64,000 bases of DNA from Bradyrhizobium sp. MOS002 (GCF_003020115.1 NZ_PYFX01000001.1:697501-761500), one strand, 5' to 3'. Shown: positions 26,669 through 37,355, counted from the first letter of the stretch. Made by a program: numbers and translations. Notes: generated from the letters alone by a model not told the origin.

Positions 26669-27472
26669 ATGGCGAGCGGCGAGCGGATCTTCGTCCAGGC
26701 GATCAAGCGTTATTGCGCGAACCATGGCATCGCGCTCGATGTCCGCGCCGGTGGCTGGCTGCTCGCGATGCGCCGGGGCGAGCAGCGCCGCTTCGCGTTC
26801 GGCTACGACATCGGCCTCAACAGCGCCATCGCGCACCGACTGGCCAACGACAAATCGGCCACCGCCGAGGTGCTCGCGCTCGAGGGCGTGCCCTGCATTC
26901 CCCATCGCCTGTTCCTCAATCCGAAATTGGGCGAGAAGGTTGTCGAGGGCGCCTGGCGAGAGGCAATGCTGGCGCTGCTTCACGACAATCCGCAAGGCGT
27001 GGTGGTGAAGCCGAACGAGGGGACGTCGGGACGATCCGTCTTCAGGGTCACGACGGAAACAGAGCTCGATCATGCGGTTGGCGAAGCCTTTTCGATGAGC
27101 GTCGGACTGGTGATCTCGCCCTACGTCGTGATCGAGGACGAAGTTCGCGTGATACTGCTCGATGAGGCGCCACTCGTCGTCTACAGCAAGCAGCGCGGCT
27201 CGGATTGGCGGCACAATCTCGATGCGGGTGCAAAGCCCGTGCTGATGCAGGACGGCGATCTTCGCGCGGCCTGCGCGAAGCTCGCCATCGACGCCGCCAA
27301 TGCCATCGGCATCACCTTCGCCTCGATCGACCTCGCGCACGTTGACGGCGTCTGGCGTGTGCTCGAAATCAATTCCGGCGTGATGATGGAGACGCTGGCC
27401 AAGCTGCATCCGGAGCTGGTGCAGAGGACGTACGATGCGGCGCTGGATCGGGTGTTTGGGGACGAACACTGA
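26669..27472 (+). CDS. ATP-grasp domain protein
   Basis: This is a 267-residue protein of the ATP-grasp ligase fold, closest in pattern to cyanophycin synthetase or RimK-like enzymes. Visible parts are the N-lobe GLNSAIAHRLANDKSATAEVL with GVPCIPHRLF, the glycine-rich loop VVVKPNEGTSGRSVFRV, the specificity region VISPYVVIEDEVRVILLDE and the metal/ATP site FASIDLAHVDGVWRVLEINS. Such enzymes join a carboxylate to an amine or thiol through an acyl phosphate. The ATG at 26669 opens MASGERIFVQAIKRYC; the longer frame upstream is AT-rich and non-matching. The substrate is unknown. Confidence 0.8.
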   Translation: MASGERIFVQAIKRYCANHGIALDVRAGGWLLAMRRGEQRRFAFGYDIGLNSAIAHRLANDKSATAEVLALEGVPCIPHRLFLNPKLGEKVVEGAWREAMLALLHDNPQGVVVKPNEGTSGRSVFRVTTETELDHAVGEAFSMSVGLVISPYVVIEDEVRVILLDEAPLVVYSKQRGSDWRHNLDAGAKPVLMQDGDLRAACAKLAIDAANAIGITFASIDLAHVDGVWRVLEINSGVMMETLAKLHPELVQRTYDAALDRVFGDEH

Positions 27473-27493
27473 GCGACACGCGCGCTGGCGGCT

Positions 27494-28342
27494 TCAACCA
27501 ACCGCTAGCCGATACGCAGCCTTCGCATTCACGCCGAACGCCTTCTCCCGCACCTGCGGCCCGAGCTTCATCAGGCACGCCTCCAGCGCACTCTTGATCT
27601 CGCCGTAGCTCCCGGCCAGCAAACATACCGGCCAGTCCGAGCCGAAGATCAGGCGATCTTCGCCGAAGCATGTCGCGGCGTGCGCGACGAACGGAAACAG
27701 CCGCTCCGCATTCCAGTCGCTCCAAACCGCTTCCGTCGCCAACCCCGAGACCTTGCACCAGACATTGCCGCACGCCGCGAGTGCCGCGATGCGATCGGAC
27801 CATTCGTTGCTTCCACCGTCGGCGATTGGCGGCTTGGCGGCGTGGTCGAGCACGAAGCGCGCCTGCGGGAACGCTTGTGCGGTCGCGATCGCGGCCGGCA
27901 GCTCGCGGGTGCGGACCAGGAAATCGTAGGCGAGATCGTGCGCGAACACTGCGGTGAGGCCGCGCTGGACGTCCTCGCGCAGCAGCCAGTCAGGGTCGGC
28001 CTCGTCATGGACCTGGTGGCGGATGCCGATCAGCTTGTCGCCGCCGGGCGCAGCACGCAACTTCTCCAGCGTCTCGCCAAGTGCAGCGTCGGTCAGATCA
28101 GCCCAGCCGACGACGCCGATCACCGAAGGCGTCGTGTGAGCGATCCGCAAGAATTCCTCGGTCTCCGCCAGCGCGGAGCGGCACTGCACCAGGATGCTCG
28201 CGTCGATGCCGTTGTCTTTCAAGAGCGGCGCCAGATCGGCCGGACCGAAGGCACGCCGGAGCGGCGTGAGCTCGGGCGCGTCCATCCAGGGATAGTCGGC
28301 GCGCGCGGGATCCCAGAAGTGCTGATGCCCGTCGACGATCAT
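27494..28342 (-). CDS. Amidohydrolase-2 family lactonase (L-fuconolactonase-like)
   Basis: This 282-residue TIM-barrel hydrolase is of the COG3618 branch that opens sugar lactones. Metal and catalytic motifs are DGHQHFWDPARADYPWM at the N-terminus, FVLDHAAKPPI in the middle and FGSDWPVCLL near the end. It follows the aldose dehydrogenase gene after a 3-base gap, which fits oxidation of a sugar to its lactone followed by hydrolysis. The exact sugar is not determined by sequence. Confidence 0.87.
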   Translation of the reverse strand: MIVDGHQHFWDPARADYPWMDAPELTPLRRAFGPADLAPLLKDNGIDASILVQCRSALAETEEFLRIAHTTPSVIGVVGWADLTDAALGETLEKLRAAPGGDKLIGIRHQVHDEADPDWLLREDVQRGLTAVFAHDLAYDFLVRTRELPAAIATAQAFPQARFVLDHAAKPPIADGGSNEWSDRIAALAACGNVWCKVSGLATEAVWSDWNAERLFPFVAHAATCFGEDRLIFGSDWPVCLLAGSYGEIKSALEACLMKLGPQVREKAFGVNAKAAYRLAVG

Positions 28343-28345
28343 GTC

Positions 28346-29323
28346 TTACGCTCCGCCCGGCAATGGTGCGCGGGCGTCGACGAGTTTTCGCGCACGCAGC
28401 TCCTGCCAGAACGCAGCCGGCACCGCCATCTCCGACATAGCGATGTTGTCGGCAACTTCCGCGGCGTTGCGCGCGCCCATCACGGCGACCGTGACGGCCG
28501 GATGAGCCATGCAGAACTGCAGCGCGGCGGCTTTCAGCTCGGTGCCGTGCTTGCGGCAAAGCTCGTCGAGCGCGAGCGCACGGGCGACGAGTGCCGCATC
28601 GGCGTCCTGATAATTGAACTTCGCGCCCGTGTGCGGATTGGCCAGGATACCGCTGTTGTAGATGCCGCCGAGCAGGATGCTGATATGCTTCGTCGCGCAG
28701 ACCGGGAATAGCGCATCCAGCGCGCCCTGGTCGAGCAGCGTGTAGCGGCCGGCGAGCAGGAAGCAGTCGACCGGAACGGCCTCTGCGAACCGGACCAGCA
28801 TGTCCGACTGGTTCATGCCGGCACCGATCGCCTTGACGGTGCCCTCAGTGCGCAGGCGCTGGAGCGCGCGGAAGGCGCCTGCGACGGCGTCGTCGTAGTG
28901 ATCGTCGGGATCATGCACGAGCAGGACATCGACGCGGTCGAGCCCAAGCCGCGCCAGGCTCTCCTCCACCGATCGCATCACACCGTCATAACTGAAATCG
29001 AAAACCGGCCGCTCGCGCGACGTGCCCTTGTAATGCTCGTCCTCGGCGGCAGCGCCTTCGGGCGCACGCAGCAGACGACCGACCTTGGTCGAGATGGCGT
29101 AGGAATCGCGGGGCTGTTGCCGCAGGAATGCGCCAACGCGTCGCTCCGCGAGGCCAAAACCGTAGAGCGGCGCGGTGTCGAAGAAGCGGATTCCGAGCGA
29201 CCAGGCGCGGGCGATCGTCGCTTCCGCATCGGCATCGCTGACGGGGGTGAACAATCCGCCGAGCGGGGCGGAACCGAGGCCGAGTGAGGTGACATCGAGA
29301 GAGCCGAGCCGCGACCTTTTCAT
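28346..29323 (-). CDS. Aldo/keto reductase, aldose 1-dehydrogenase-like
   Basis: This 325-residue NAD(P)-dependent enzyme of the D-threo-aldose 1-dehydrogenase / pyridoxal dehydrogenase branch probably oxidises a sugar to its lactone. The AKR tetrad is complete: Asp in IRFFDTAPLYG, Tyr in the same motif, Lys in STKVGRLL and His in VLLVHDPDD. ATG 29323 is placed 8 bases after GAGG; an ATG at 29329 is too close to it. It couples to the lactonase gene downstream, and a hairpin at 29364-29396 separates it from the transporter genes. Confidence 0.87.
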   Translation of the reverse strand: MKRSRLGSLDVTSLGLGSAPLGGLFTPVSDADAEATIARAWSLGIRFFDTAPLYGFGLAERRVGAFLRQQPRDSYAISTKVGRLLRAPEGAAAEDEHYKGTSRERPVFDFSYDGVMRSVEESLARLGLDRVDVLLVHDPDDHYDDAVAGAFRALQRLRTEGTVKAIGAGMNQSDMLVRFAEAVPVDCFLLAGRYTLLDQGALDALFPVCATKHISILLGGIYNSGILANPHTGAKFNYQDADAALVARALALDELCRKHGTELKAAALQFCMAHPAVTVAVMGARNAAEVADNIAMSEMAVPAAFWQELRARKLVDARAPLPGGA

Positions 29324-29363
29324 TCCCATTGCCTCAACAGTCTTCGTCAACAACCAAAATCAT

Positions 29364-29396
29364 CTCTCCCGCTTGCGAAAAGCGCAAGCGGGAGAG
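29364..29396 (-). terminator. Hairpin between binding-protein gene and aldose dehydrogenase gene
   Basis: A perfect 14-bp stem (CTCTCCCGCTTGCG / CGCAAGCGGGAGAG) with a 5-base loop. On the minus strand it is followed by ATGATTTTGGTTG, a weak T-rich tract. It could end part of the ABC transcript or stabilise its 3' end; the T tract is too weak for a confident full terminator. Confidence 0.5.
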
Positions 29397-29426
29397 GCAC
29401 GCAGGAGCGCGGGGCTGGCGACGCTC

Positions 29427-30359
29427 CTACTTCAACATCTGCGCGACGTTGTCCTTGGTCACGAGATCGAGGCCGGTATAAACGATCTCCGGCACCTTCT
29501 CGCCTTTCTTGATGGCGAGCAGCGTGTCCATCGCCTTCTCGCCCATCTCGAACGGACGCTGGCCGACCAGCGCATTGGCATAGCCATCGCGCAACAGCTC
29601 GAGCTGCATCTTCAGCGTATCGGCGACGACAAGCGTGAACTTGCCGGAATCGATTTCCTTCTTGTACCTGGAGGCGAAGGCCTTGAAGCCTTCGGGGGCG
29701 AACATCGGCCAGCCGCCGATGGGAACGATCGAGGCGAGGTCGGGCGTCGCGGTACGCATGTCAGTCATCTGCTGAACCGCCAGCGCCGGATCGTCGTTGC
29801 AGAACGTCGGGGAGCCCGCGACCTCGGTCCATTTCGAGCCCTTCAGCGCCTCGCGCACGCCGTCGACGCGTTCGGCGAGATTCTTGGCGCCGGGACCACC
29901 CGAGACCATGGCGTATTTGCCACCGTCGGGCCGCAGCTTCAGGAGCTGCTTGCCGAGGGCGACGCCGAACTCCTTGTTGTTGGTGCCGATATAGGCGATG
30001 CGCTTGGCGCCAGGTGCATCGGCGTCGAAGGTGATGACGGGGATGCCGGCCGCGGTCGCCGCGTCGATCGACTTGGTCATGGCAGCGACGTCGGCAACCG
30101 AGATGGCGAGGCCGTCGACCTTCTGGGTGACGAAGTCCTGGATGATCTGCGCCTGCGTCGCCGGCTCGTGCTCGACCGGCCCCTTGTAGATGCACTCGAT
30201 ATTGCCGAGCTCCTTGGCACGCTTCAGGCAGCCGTCGCGCGCGAAGTCGAAGAACGGATTGTTCATCGCCTTGGGCACGATCACGAACCGGTAGTTTGCG
30301 GCAAACGCCGGCGTAGCCATCATCGCGACCGCGATGCCGGCAAGAACAAATTTCCTCAT
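29427..30359 (-). CDS. Sugar ABC transporter periplasmic binding protein (RbsB-like)
   Basis: This 310-residue exported protein has a signal peptide (MRKFVLAGIAVAMMATPAFA). The fold is periplasmic binding protein type I: RFVIVPKAMNNPFFDFARDG, GLAISVADVAAMTKSIDAA, GIPVITFDADAPGAKRIAYI and a later KGEKVPEIVYTGLDLVT. It lies after the permease gene, unlike many sugar systems where it comes first. ATG 30359 has GGAGGAG upstream; a GTG/ATG at 30371 would break the signal peptide. The sugar is likely a pentose, from the xylA/xylB neighbours. Confidence 0.9.
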   Translation of the reverse strand: MRKFVLAGIAVAMMATPAFAANYRFVIVPKAMNNPFFDFARDGCLKRAKELGNIECIYKGPVEHEPATQAQIIQDFVTQKVDGLAISVADVAAMTKSIDAATAAGIPVITFDADAPGAKRIAYIGTNNKEFGVALGKQLLKLRPDGGKYAMVSGGPGAKNLAERVDGVREALKGSKWTEVAGSPTFCNDDPALAVQQMTDMRTATPDLASIVPIGGWPMFAPEGFKAFASRYKKEIDSGKFTLVVADTLKMQLELLRDGYANALVGQRPFEMGEKAMDTLLAIKKGEKVPEIVYTGLDLVTKDNVAQMLK

Positions 30360-30453
30360 CGTCTCCTCCACCCTTCTTTGGCGCCTGTCCTCTCAAGATC
30401 GTCCGGGAAGCGGACAGGCGGCATTTTTGTTGCCGTCCCGGAACGATTTCGTT

Positions 30454-31536
30454 TCAGATCATCCGCGAGCGGATGCGGTCGACCAATACGGCCAGGATAA
30501 TGATCACGCCCACCAGCGTCTGCTGCCAGTAGGAGCTGACCTGGGCGAGCACGAGGCCGTTACGGATCACCTCGAGCAGCACGCAGCCGACGATGGCGCC
30601 GAGCGGACCGCCGATGCCGCCGGCGAGATTGGCACCGCCGATGACGGCCGCAGCGATCACGTTGAGCTCGTAGGACGTCGCCATGTTGGCCGGCGCCGAT
30701 CCGAGCCAGCCGGAGATGATGATGCCCTGGAGGCCTGCGGCGAGCGCGCAGATCACATAGACCTCGATCTTCACCCGCACGACCGGGATGCCGGTGAGTT
30801 CGGCCGCCTTCTCGTTGCCGCCAAGCGCGAACACGTGACGGCCGAACGAGCTGTGGTGCAGCACCACGGCCATCGCCAGCGCGAGGACGATCAGATAAAT
30901 GAACGGCACGGGCACGCCGAGCACGTCGCCCGAGGTGAGCGCGTAGAAATAACCGGCATCCGGGCCACCCGGAAAGCTGCCGCGTCCGTTGGAGACGACG
31001 TAGCCGAGCCCGCGCACGATCGAGAGCATGCCGAGCGTGGTGACGAACGGCGACAGGCCGAGCACCGCGATACAGAAGCCGTTGACGAGGCCGGCGAGCA
31101 GCGCGACGCCGAGGCCGGCGAGGAGCGATACCACCAGGATCAGGCCGGGGACATTGGCGAGCACGGTCTTGCCGTCGGCCGCCATGTGCACGAACAGGGA
31201 GCCCGCCGGCGAGCCGGGCGCCGACAGCTCGGTCATCACCATCGAGGTGATCATGGCGGAGAAGCACATCATCGAGCCGACCGACAGATCGATGCCGCCG
31301 GTGATGATCACAAAGGTGACGCCGAGGGTCGCAATGGCGATGAAGGAGAAATTCTTCGCCACGTTCTGCATGTTGCCTTCGGTGAAGAAGTACGGGCTGG
31401 CGAAATGCATGACCACCAGCAGCACGGCGAGTGCGAGCAGGACATAGCCGGTCTGCGACGCGAAGATGCCGCGCTGCCACCATCTGATCCGGCCGACATT
31501 GGTGAAGCTGATCGGAGATTCCATGGGCATGGCCAT
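30454..31536 (-). CDS. Sugar ABC transporter permease (RbsC/XylH-like)
   Basis: This 360-residue inner-membrane permease of the ribose/xylose class has about ten hydrophobic segments. The family motifs TGGIDLSVGSMMCFSAMITS and GLVNGFCIAVLGLSPFVTTL are intact, and GRHVFALGGNEKAAELTGIP lies in the cytosolic loop. The ATG at 31536 shares a base with the ATPase stop (TGATG); a longer frame reaches into the ATPase gene and is rejected. Confidence 0.93.
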   Translation of the reverse strand: MAMPMESPISFTNVGRIRWWQRGIFASQTGYVLLALAVLLVVMHFASPYFFTEGNMQNVAKNFSFIAIATLGVTFVIITGGIDLSVGSMMCFSAMITSMVMTELSAPGSPAGSLFVHMAADGKTVLANVPGLILVVSLLAGLGVALLAGLVNGFCIAVLGLSPFVTTLGMLSIVRGLGYVVSNGRGSFPGGPDAGYFYALTSGDVLGVPVPFIYLIVLALAMAVVLHHSSFGRHVFALGGNEKAAELTGIPVVRVKIEVYVICALAAGLQGIIISGWLGSAPANMATSYELNVIAAAVIGGANLAGGIGGPLGAIVGCVLLEVIRNGLVLAQVSSYWQQTLVGVIIILAVLVDRIRSRMI

Positions 31537-32294
31537 CACGCCGCCTCCTTCGCGCCGGTGATCAGGGCGGTGACTTCCTCGGGGGAGGTCTGGTGGATGG
31601 GCTTGTCGGCCCGCTTTTCGCCGCGCCGCATGACGATGACGCGATCGCACACCGCGAACACGTCGGGCATGCGGTGCGAGATCAGCATCACGGCAACGCC
31701 CTGCTCCTTCAGCCGGTGGATAAGGCCGAGCACCTGCTCGACCTGACGGACCGAGATCGCGGCCGTGGGCTCGTCCATCATGACCAGCTTCGCGTTGGAG
31801 AGCCGCGTCCGCGCGATCGCAACAGCCTGGCGCTGGCCGCCCGACATCTGCTTGACGAGATCGTCGGGGCGCGTCTCCGAGCGCAGCTCGCCGAACAGCT
31901 CCAGCGCACGCGCCGCCATCGCCTTGTGGTCGAGCAACGCGAACGGCCCGATCCTGCGCTTCAGCTCGCGGCCGAGGAAGACGTTGGCCGCCGCGGTGAG
32001 ATTGTCGGCGAGGGCAAGGTCCTGATAGACCACCTCGATGCCGACGCCGCGGGCATCGATAGGCCGGTTGAAATGAACCGCGCTGCCGGCGAAGCGGATT
32101 TCGCCGTGACTGGGGCGGAAATTGCCGGCGATGATCTTGACCAGCGTCGACTTGCCCGCGCCGTTGTCGCCCATCAGGCCGACGACCTCGCCGGGGAGGA
32201 CGTGCATGTCGACATCATGCAGCGCGCGGATCGCGCCGAACTCCTTGCCGATGCCGGTCAACTCGAGGACCGGTGTCGCTTGTGCATTTGTCAT
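31536..32294 (-). CDS. Sugar ABC transporter ATPase, single domain (XylG/FrcA-like)
   Basis: This 252-residue ATPase has one nucleotide-binding domain, whereas E. coli XylG and RbsA have two in tandem. Walker A is GDNGAGKST near residue 43, the signature is MSGGQRQAVAIART, Walker B is LVMMDEPTAAIS and the switch His is in LISHRMPDV. Two copies presumably dimerise. It lies 12 bases downstream of xylA. Confidence 0.92.
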   Translation of the reverse strand: MTNAQATPVLELTGIGKEFGAIRALHDVDMHVLPGEVVGLMGDNGAGKSTLVKIIAGNFRPSHGEIRFAGSAVHFNRPIDARGVGIEVVYQDLALADNLTAAANVFLGRELKRRIGPFALLDHKAMAARALELFGELRSETRPDDLVKQMSGGQRQAVAIARTRLSNAKLVMMDEPTAAISVRQVEQVLGLIHRLKEQGVAVMLISHRMPDVFAVCDRVIVMRRGEKRADKPIHQTSPEEVTALITGAKEAA

Positions 32295-32306
32295 CAGCGG
32301 CCTTCC

Positions 32307-33629
32307 TCAGACGTAACGATTGACGAGGGATTCCAGATATTCCTGCCGGCCCGAGCGCGGCTGCGGGTCGAAGCCCGGGCCGTGCGCGCGGTCGGCAAGT
32401 TCGGCGAGCGAGCGCTGGCCGCCGAGAATGGCGCGGCCCTCGGGCCCGGCCCATCCCTCGTAGCGTTTCGCAAGCGGCGCAGTGAGCACGCCGGCGTCGA
32501 GCATCTCCGCAGCGGCGAGCAACGCCCGCGCGCAGGCGTCCATCGAGCCGACATGGGCATGGATCAGATCGTCGGGATCGATCGACTGGCGGCGGATCTT
32601 GGCGTCGAAATTCAACCCGCCCGAACTGAAGCCGCCGCGGTTCAGGAGCTCGTGGAACACCAAGGCGAGCTCGGGCACGTTCATCGCGAACTGGTCAGTG
32701 TCCCAGCCGAGCAGATCGTCGCCGCGGTTGATGTCGAGCGAGCCGAACACACCCAGCGCCTCGGCGAGCGCGACCTCGTGATGGAAGGAGTGGCCGGCGA
32801 GGATGGCGTGGTTCTGCTCGATGTTGAGCTTGACGTCCTTCAGCAGGTCGTAACGCGCGAGGAAGCCGTAGCAGGTGGCGACGTCGAAATCATATTGATG
32901 CTTGGTCGGCTCCTTCGGCTTCGGCTCGATCAGGATCGGTCCCTTGAAGCCGATCTTGTGCTTGTGCTCGACGACGAGCGAGACGAAGCGGCCGAGCTGG
33001 TCGAGCTCGCGCTCGATATCGGTGTTGAGCAGCGTCTCGTAGCCCTCGCGCCCGCCCCACAGCACGTAGTTCTGGCCGCCGAGACGGTGCGTCACTTCCA
33101 GCGCGGCGCGGACCTGGCCGGCGGCGTAGGTGAATATCTCGGGATCCGGATTGGTGGCGGCGCCCGCCATGTAGCGGCGATGCGTGAACAAATTGGCGGT
33201 GCCCCAGAGCAGGCGCACCTTGCTTGAGGCCATCTTCGCCTCGAAGAGATCGGCGATGGCATTGAGGTTGGCGACGGATTCCGCGAGCGAGTTGCCTTCC
33301 GGCGCCGCATCGACGTCGTGGAAGGTGAAGAAGGGCACGTCGAGCAGGCGGAACAGCTCGAAGGCGACGTCGGCCTTGGCCCGCGCCTGCGCCATCGCAT
33401 CGGCGCCGTGATGCCAGGGCCGCAGGAACGTCTCGCCGCCAAAGGGATCGCCGCCGGGCCAGCACAACGAGTGCCAGTAGCAGACCGCAAAGCGCAGATG
33501 GTCTTCCATCCTGCGGCCATGGACGAGATGGTCCTTGTCATACCAGCGGAAGGCAGGCGCGTTGCCCGCATCCTTGCCGGCGAAGGCGACAGGCGTGCTT
33601 TTATCGAAGAATTTTGCGGACGCGTTCAC
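32307..33629 (-). CDS. xylA: Xylose isomerase
   Basis: This 440-residue TIM-barrel enzyme converts D-xylose to D-xylulose. Class II features are visible: [12 protein letters not shown] with the catalytic His-Asp, [14 protein letters not shown], the metal-binding [16 protein letters not shown] (Lys and Glu), [18 protein letters not shown] and [18 protein letters not shown]. The GTG start directly follows the xylB stop, with AAGGAG upstream. Its product is phosphorylated by XylB. Confidence 0.97.
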   Translation of the reverse strand: MNASAKFFDKSTPVAFAGKDAGNAPAFRWYDKDHLVHGRRMEDHLRFAVCYWHSLCWPGGDPFGGETFLRPWHHGADAMAQARAKADVAFELFRLLDVPFFTFHDVDAAPEGNSLAESVANLNAIADLFEAKMASSKVRLLWGTANLFTHRRYMAGAATNPDPEIFTYAAGQVRAALEVTHRLGGQNYVLWGGREGYETLLNTDIERELDQLGRFVSLVVEHKHKIGFKGPILIEPKPKEPTKHQYDFDVATCYGFLARYDLLKDVKLNIEQNHAILAGHSFHHEVALAEALGVFGSLDINRGDDLLGWDTDQFAMNVPELALVFHELLNRGGFSSGGLNFDAKIRRQSIDPDDLIHAHVGSMDACARALLAAAEMLDAGVLTAPLAKRYEGWAGPEGRAILGGQRSLAELADRAHGPGFDPQPRSGRQEYLESLVNRYV

Positions 33630-35084
<1,455 letters not shown>

Positions 35085-35165
35085 GCCATCCTCCCTTTCG
35101 CCTGTTGCGGTGCGCGAACTCAAAGTCGCCTTGCCCGCAACGGGTCGTTTCGAATTCCCCCGCCG

Positions 35166-36209
35166 CTACGGCAGATTGTCCCGCATTACGATGTCGATCC
35201 TGATCTTCTCCTGTTCGCGCAAGATCGGCTCGCCACGGGCGAGCGCGAGCAGCACGCGCACGGCGGCGCGCGCTTCGTGTCCAGGGTTCTGCGAGATCGC
35301 GGCATGCATCACGCCCTGCAGCAGCAGCCGGCGCGTCAGCGCGGTGACGTCGTGTCCGACGAACACCACCTGCTTGTCGCGGCCGGCATCGCTCAACGCG
35401 TTGGCGACGCCTTGCGTGCCGGCGCCGACGTTATAAAGGCCGACAATGTCAGCATGCCTGCCCAGCAACCGCGACAACAGCTGCTCCGAACGCGCGTCCT
35501 CGTCGCGTCCTTCCAGCACCGGCAGCACGCTGAGGCCGGGGAATTCCGACGCCATCACCTGATTGAAGCCAAAAATTCGCTCGGCATGGTCGCGCAGGCC
35601 CTGCGAGCCCGCGACGATCGCGACCTTGCCGGACTTTTGTCCGACCAGCCGCCCGACCAGCGCGCCGGCGGTGCGCCCTGCGGCAATATTATCGATGCCG
35701 ACATAATGGTGCCGGCGCGACGACGGCACGTCCGAGACCAGGGTCACGACCTTGGCGCCGGCATCGACGAGATCGTCGATGGCGGCGCGGACGCCGGGAT
35801 GATCCAGCGCCACCACGGCGATGCCGTCGTAACCGTCAGAGAGTCCTTCCAGGGAAGCCGCGAGCACGGACGGATCGAACACGTCGGTTGCGACCGTCTC
35901 GACGCCGAGGCGGCGAGCCGACAGCCAGCCCGACATCTCTCCGAGATAGTCCTGGATCTGCTGCATGAACGGATTCGGCCCCGACGGCATCACGAAGGCG
36001 AAACGGCGGGCGCGGCCGCGGGCGAGCTCGGCGGCGGCCACATGCGGCTGGAACGAATTGCGCTCGATCGCCTCTTTGACGCGCCGGACCGTATCCGGCC
36101 GCACGCCCGGACGATTGTGCAGCACTCGGTCCACCGTCGCGAGGCTGACGCCGGCCTGGCGGGCGATGTCCTTCAGCGTCAGCGCGGTCGTGGTGAGCGT
36201 CTCGGCCAT
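35166..36209 (-). CDS. LacI-family transcriptional regulator of the pentose cluster
   Basis: This 347-residue repressor has an N-terminal helix-turn-helix (LTLKDIARQAGVSLATVDRV) and hinge (LHNRPGVRPDTVRRVKEAIE). Asp replaces the usual Ser before the R-V of the recognition helix, as in a rhizobial subgroup. The C-terminal two-lobed sugar-binding domain runs from about residue 65 (RRFAFVMPSGPNPFMQQIQD). It is the first gene of the minus-strand xylose block and most likely controls it; the inducer is unknown. An operator candidate lies in its own upstream region (36234-36249). Confidence 0.9.
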   Translation of the reverse strand: MAETLTTTALTLKDIARQAGVSLATVDRVLHNRPGVRPDTVRRVKEAIERNSFQPHVAAAELARGRARRFAFVMPSGPNPFMQQIQDYLGEMSGWLSARRLGVETVATDVFDPSVLAASLEGLSDGYDGIAVVALDHPGVRAAIDDLVDAGAKVVTLVSDVPSSRRHHYVGIDNIAAGRTAGALVGRLVGQKSGKVAIVAGSQGLRDHAERIFGFNQVMASEFPGLSVLPVLEGRDEDARSEQLLSRLLGRHADIVGLYNVGAGTQGVANALSDAGRDKQVVFVGHDVTALTRRLLLQGVMHAAISQNPGHEARAAVRVLLALARGEPILREQEKIRIDIVMRDNLP

Positions 36210-36233
36210 GGCTGAAGGCTAGCAGAGGTGTTT

Positions 36234-36249
36234 TGAGGTACGCAACTCA
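36234..36249. promoter_or_regulatory. Weak inverted repeat upstream of the LacI gene (operator candidate)
   Basis: TGAGGTACGCAACTCA has matching outer arms (TGAG/CTCA) and a partly matching core, spanning 16 bases, the size of a LacI-family operator. It is about 25 bases from the regulator's start codon, a place consistent with autoregulation. The symmetry is imperfect, so it is only a candidate. Confidence 0.3.
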
Positions 36250-36298
36250 TTTTGAGGGGCAAGACGACACTTTCGAGCCGCGGTTGCGTCGGCGGTGG

Positions 36299-36787
36299 CT
36301 AGCCGCCGCTCAGATCCAGCGTCAGGAACAGGCTGTTGGGATCCTCGGCATAGCCTTCGAACGGGCCGCAAAGCACAAAGCCGTGCGCCTGGTACAGAGC
36401 ATGCGCGGGCTTGAAATAGTCCCACGAGCCGGTCTCGAGGCTGAGCCGCTGAAGCCTGCGCGCGCGGGCTTCCGCGATGATGTGGCGGAGCATCTCACCG
36501 CCGAAGCCGCGCCGCCGCGTAGTCTGAAGCGTGTGCATCGACTTCACCTCGCCATGCACAGCCGAAAGCGACTTGAGCGCCCCGACGGCGACCAGAGTGT
36601 CGCCGTCCCAGCCAGTCCAGAACGCGACGTCGGGCGCGCGCAGCCCGGAGAGATCGAGCGCATGGGCGCTGCCCGGCGCCGTCTGCGCCCGCGCCGCCGC
36701 GACGTGATGATCGAGTAGCGCGATGACGCGCGGATCGAAGGTGTCGCCGGTCCGGATCTGGATGGCCACGGTCTTACATCTTTCCAT
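36299..36787 (-). CDS. GNAT family acetyltransferase
   Basis: This 162-residue enzyme transfers an acetyl group from acetyl-CoA. The CoA loop is TTRRRGFGGEMLRHIIAEAR (R/QxxGxG/A type), followed by LQRLSLETGSWDYFKPAHAL and LYQAHGFVLCGPFEGYAEDP. The acceptor is unknown. The ATG at 36787 overlaps the XRE-cupin gene's end by 14 bases; a GTG at 36769 just after that stop is the alternative. Either way the two genes are coupled. Confidence 0.85.
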   Translation of the reverse strand: MERCKTVAIQIRTGDTFDPRVIALLDHHVAAARAQTAPGSAHALDLSGLRAPDVAFWTGWDGDTLVAVGALKSLSAVHGEVKSMHTLQTTRRRGFGGEMLRHIIAEARARRLQRLSLETGSWDYFKPAHALYQAHGFVLCGPFEGYAEDPNSLFLTLDLSGG

Positions 36788-37355
36788 AAGAGGCGCCGCG
36801 GCGCGTGATGATGACGTAGCGCGCGTCCTGTCTGGTCTCGTTCTCGAAGATCACCGCGCGCATCACGTCGAAGTCGAGACAGTCGCCTTCGCGCAGCCGA
36901 ACCGCCTTGGCGTCGATGTGCACGGCGATCGCGCCCTCCAGCATCAGGAGTTGCTGGGTGAAGGCATTGCGGCCCCAGGGGCTGTAGGAGACGCGCGCAC
37001 CGGCCGGCAGGTCGACGACGATGATCTCGATGCCGCTTGCCGCATCCGGCGGCGAGGCGTGCCGGCGCCGATAGCCACTGTCGGGATCGCGCCAGTGCGG
37101 CTGGTCGGCGAGCCGCACCAGCCGCTCCGGCGGCTTCTCCGCGAGCGCAACGACGTCGCTCAGCGTGACATCGAGCGCCGCGCAGAGCTTGTTGAGCAGC
37201 GCAGCCGTCGCACTGCTCTGCGCCCGCTCCACCCGCCCGATCATGGCCCGGCTGACGCCGGACCGCGCGGCAAGCTCATTCAACGTCATGCCGGCCTGCG
37301 TCCGCAGCGTCTTCAAGCGACGACCGATCGCGCGATCGAGCTTTTGCTGGTCCAT
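36774..37355 (-). CDS. XRE-cupin transcriptional regulator
   Basis: This 193-residue regulator combines a helix-turn-helix (LKTLRTQAGMTLNELAARSG, residues ~14-68) with a C-terminal cupin (about 110-190, SYSPWGRNAFTQQLLMLEGA and HIDAKAVRLREGDCLDFDVM). Such XRE-cupin proteins often control genes for amine or amino-acid metabolism and sense a small ligand in the cupin. It overlaps a GNAT gene, which it may control. The region from 37356 to the tRNA at 37593 has no recognised gene. Confidence 0.87.
   Translation of the reverse strand: MDQQKLDRAIGRRLKTLRTQAGMTLNELAARSGVSRAMIGRVERAQSSATAALLNKLCAALDVTLSDVVALAEKPPERLVRLADQPHWRDPDSGYRRRHASPPDAASGIEIIVVDLPAGARVSYSPWGRNAFTQQLLMLEGAIAVHIDAKAVRLREGDCLDFDVMRAVIFENETRQDARYVIITRRGASYGKM

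Noticed and set aside
31593..33227. Long plus-strand frame opposite the sugar ATPase and xylA
   Set aside because: It spans two well-supported minus-strand genes and the gap between them, and its translation has no recognisable domain.
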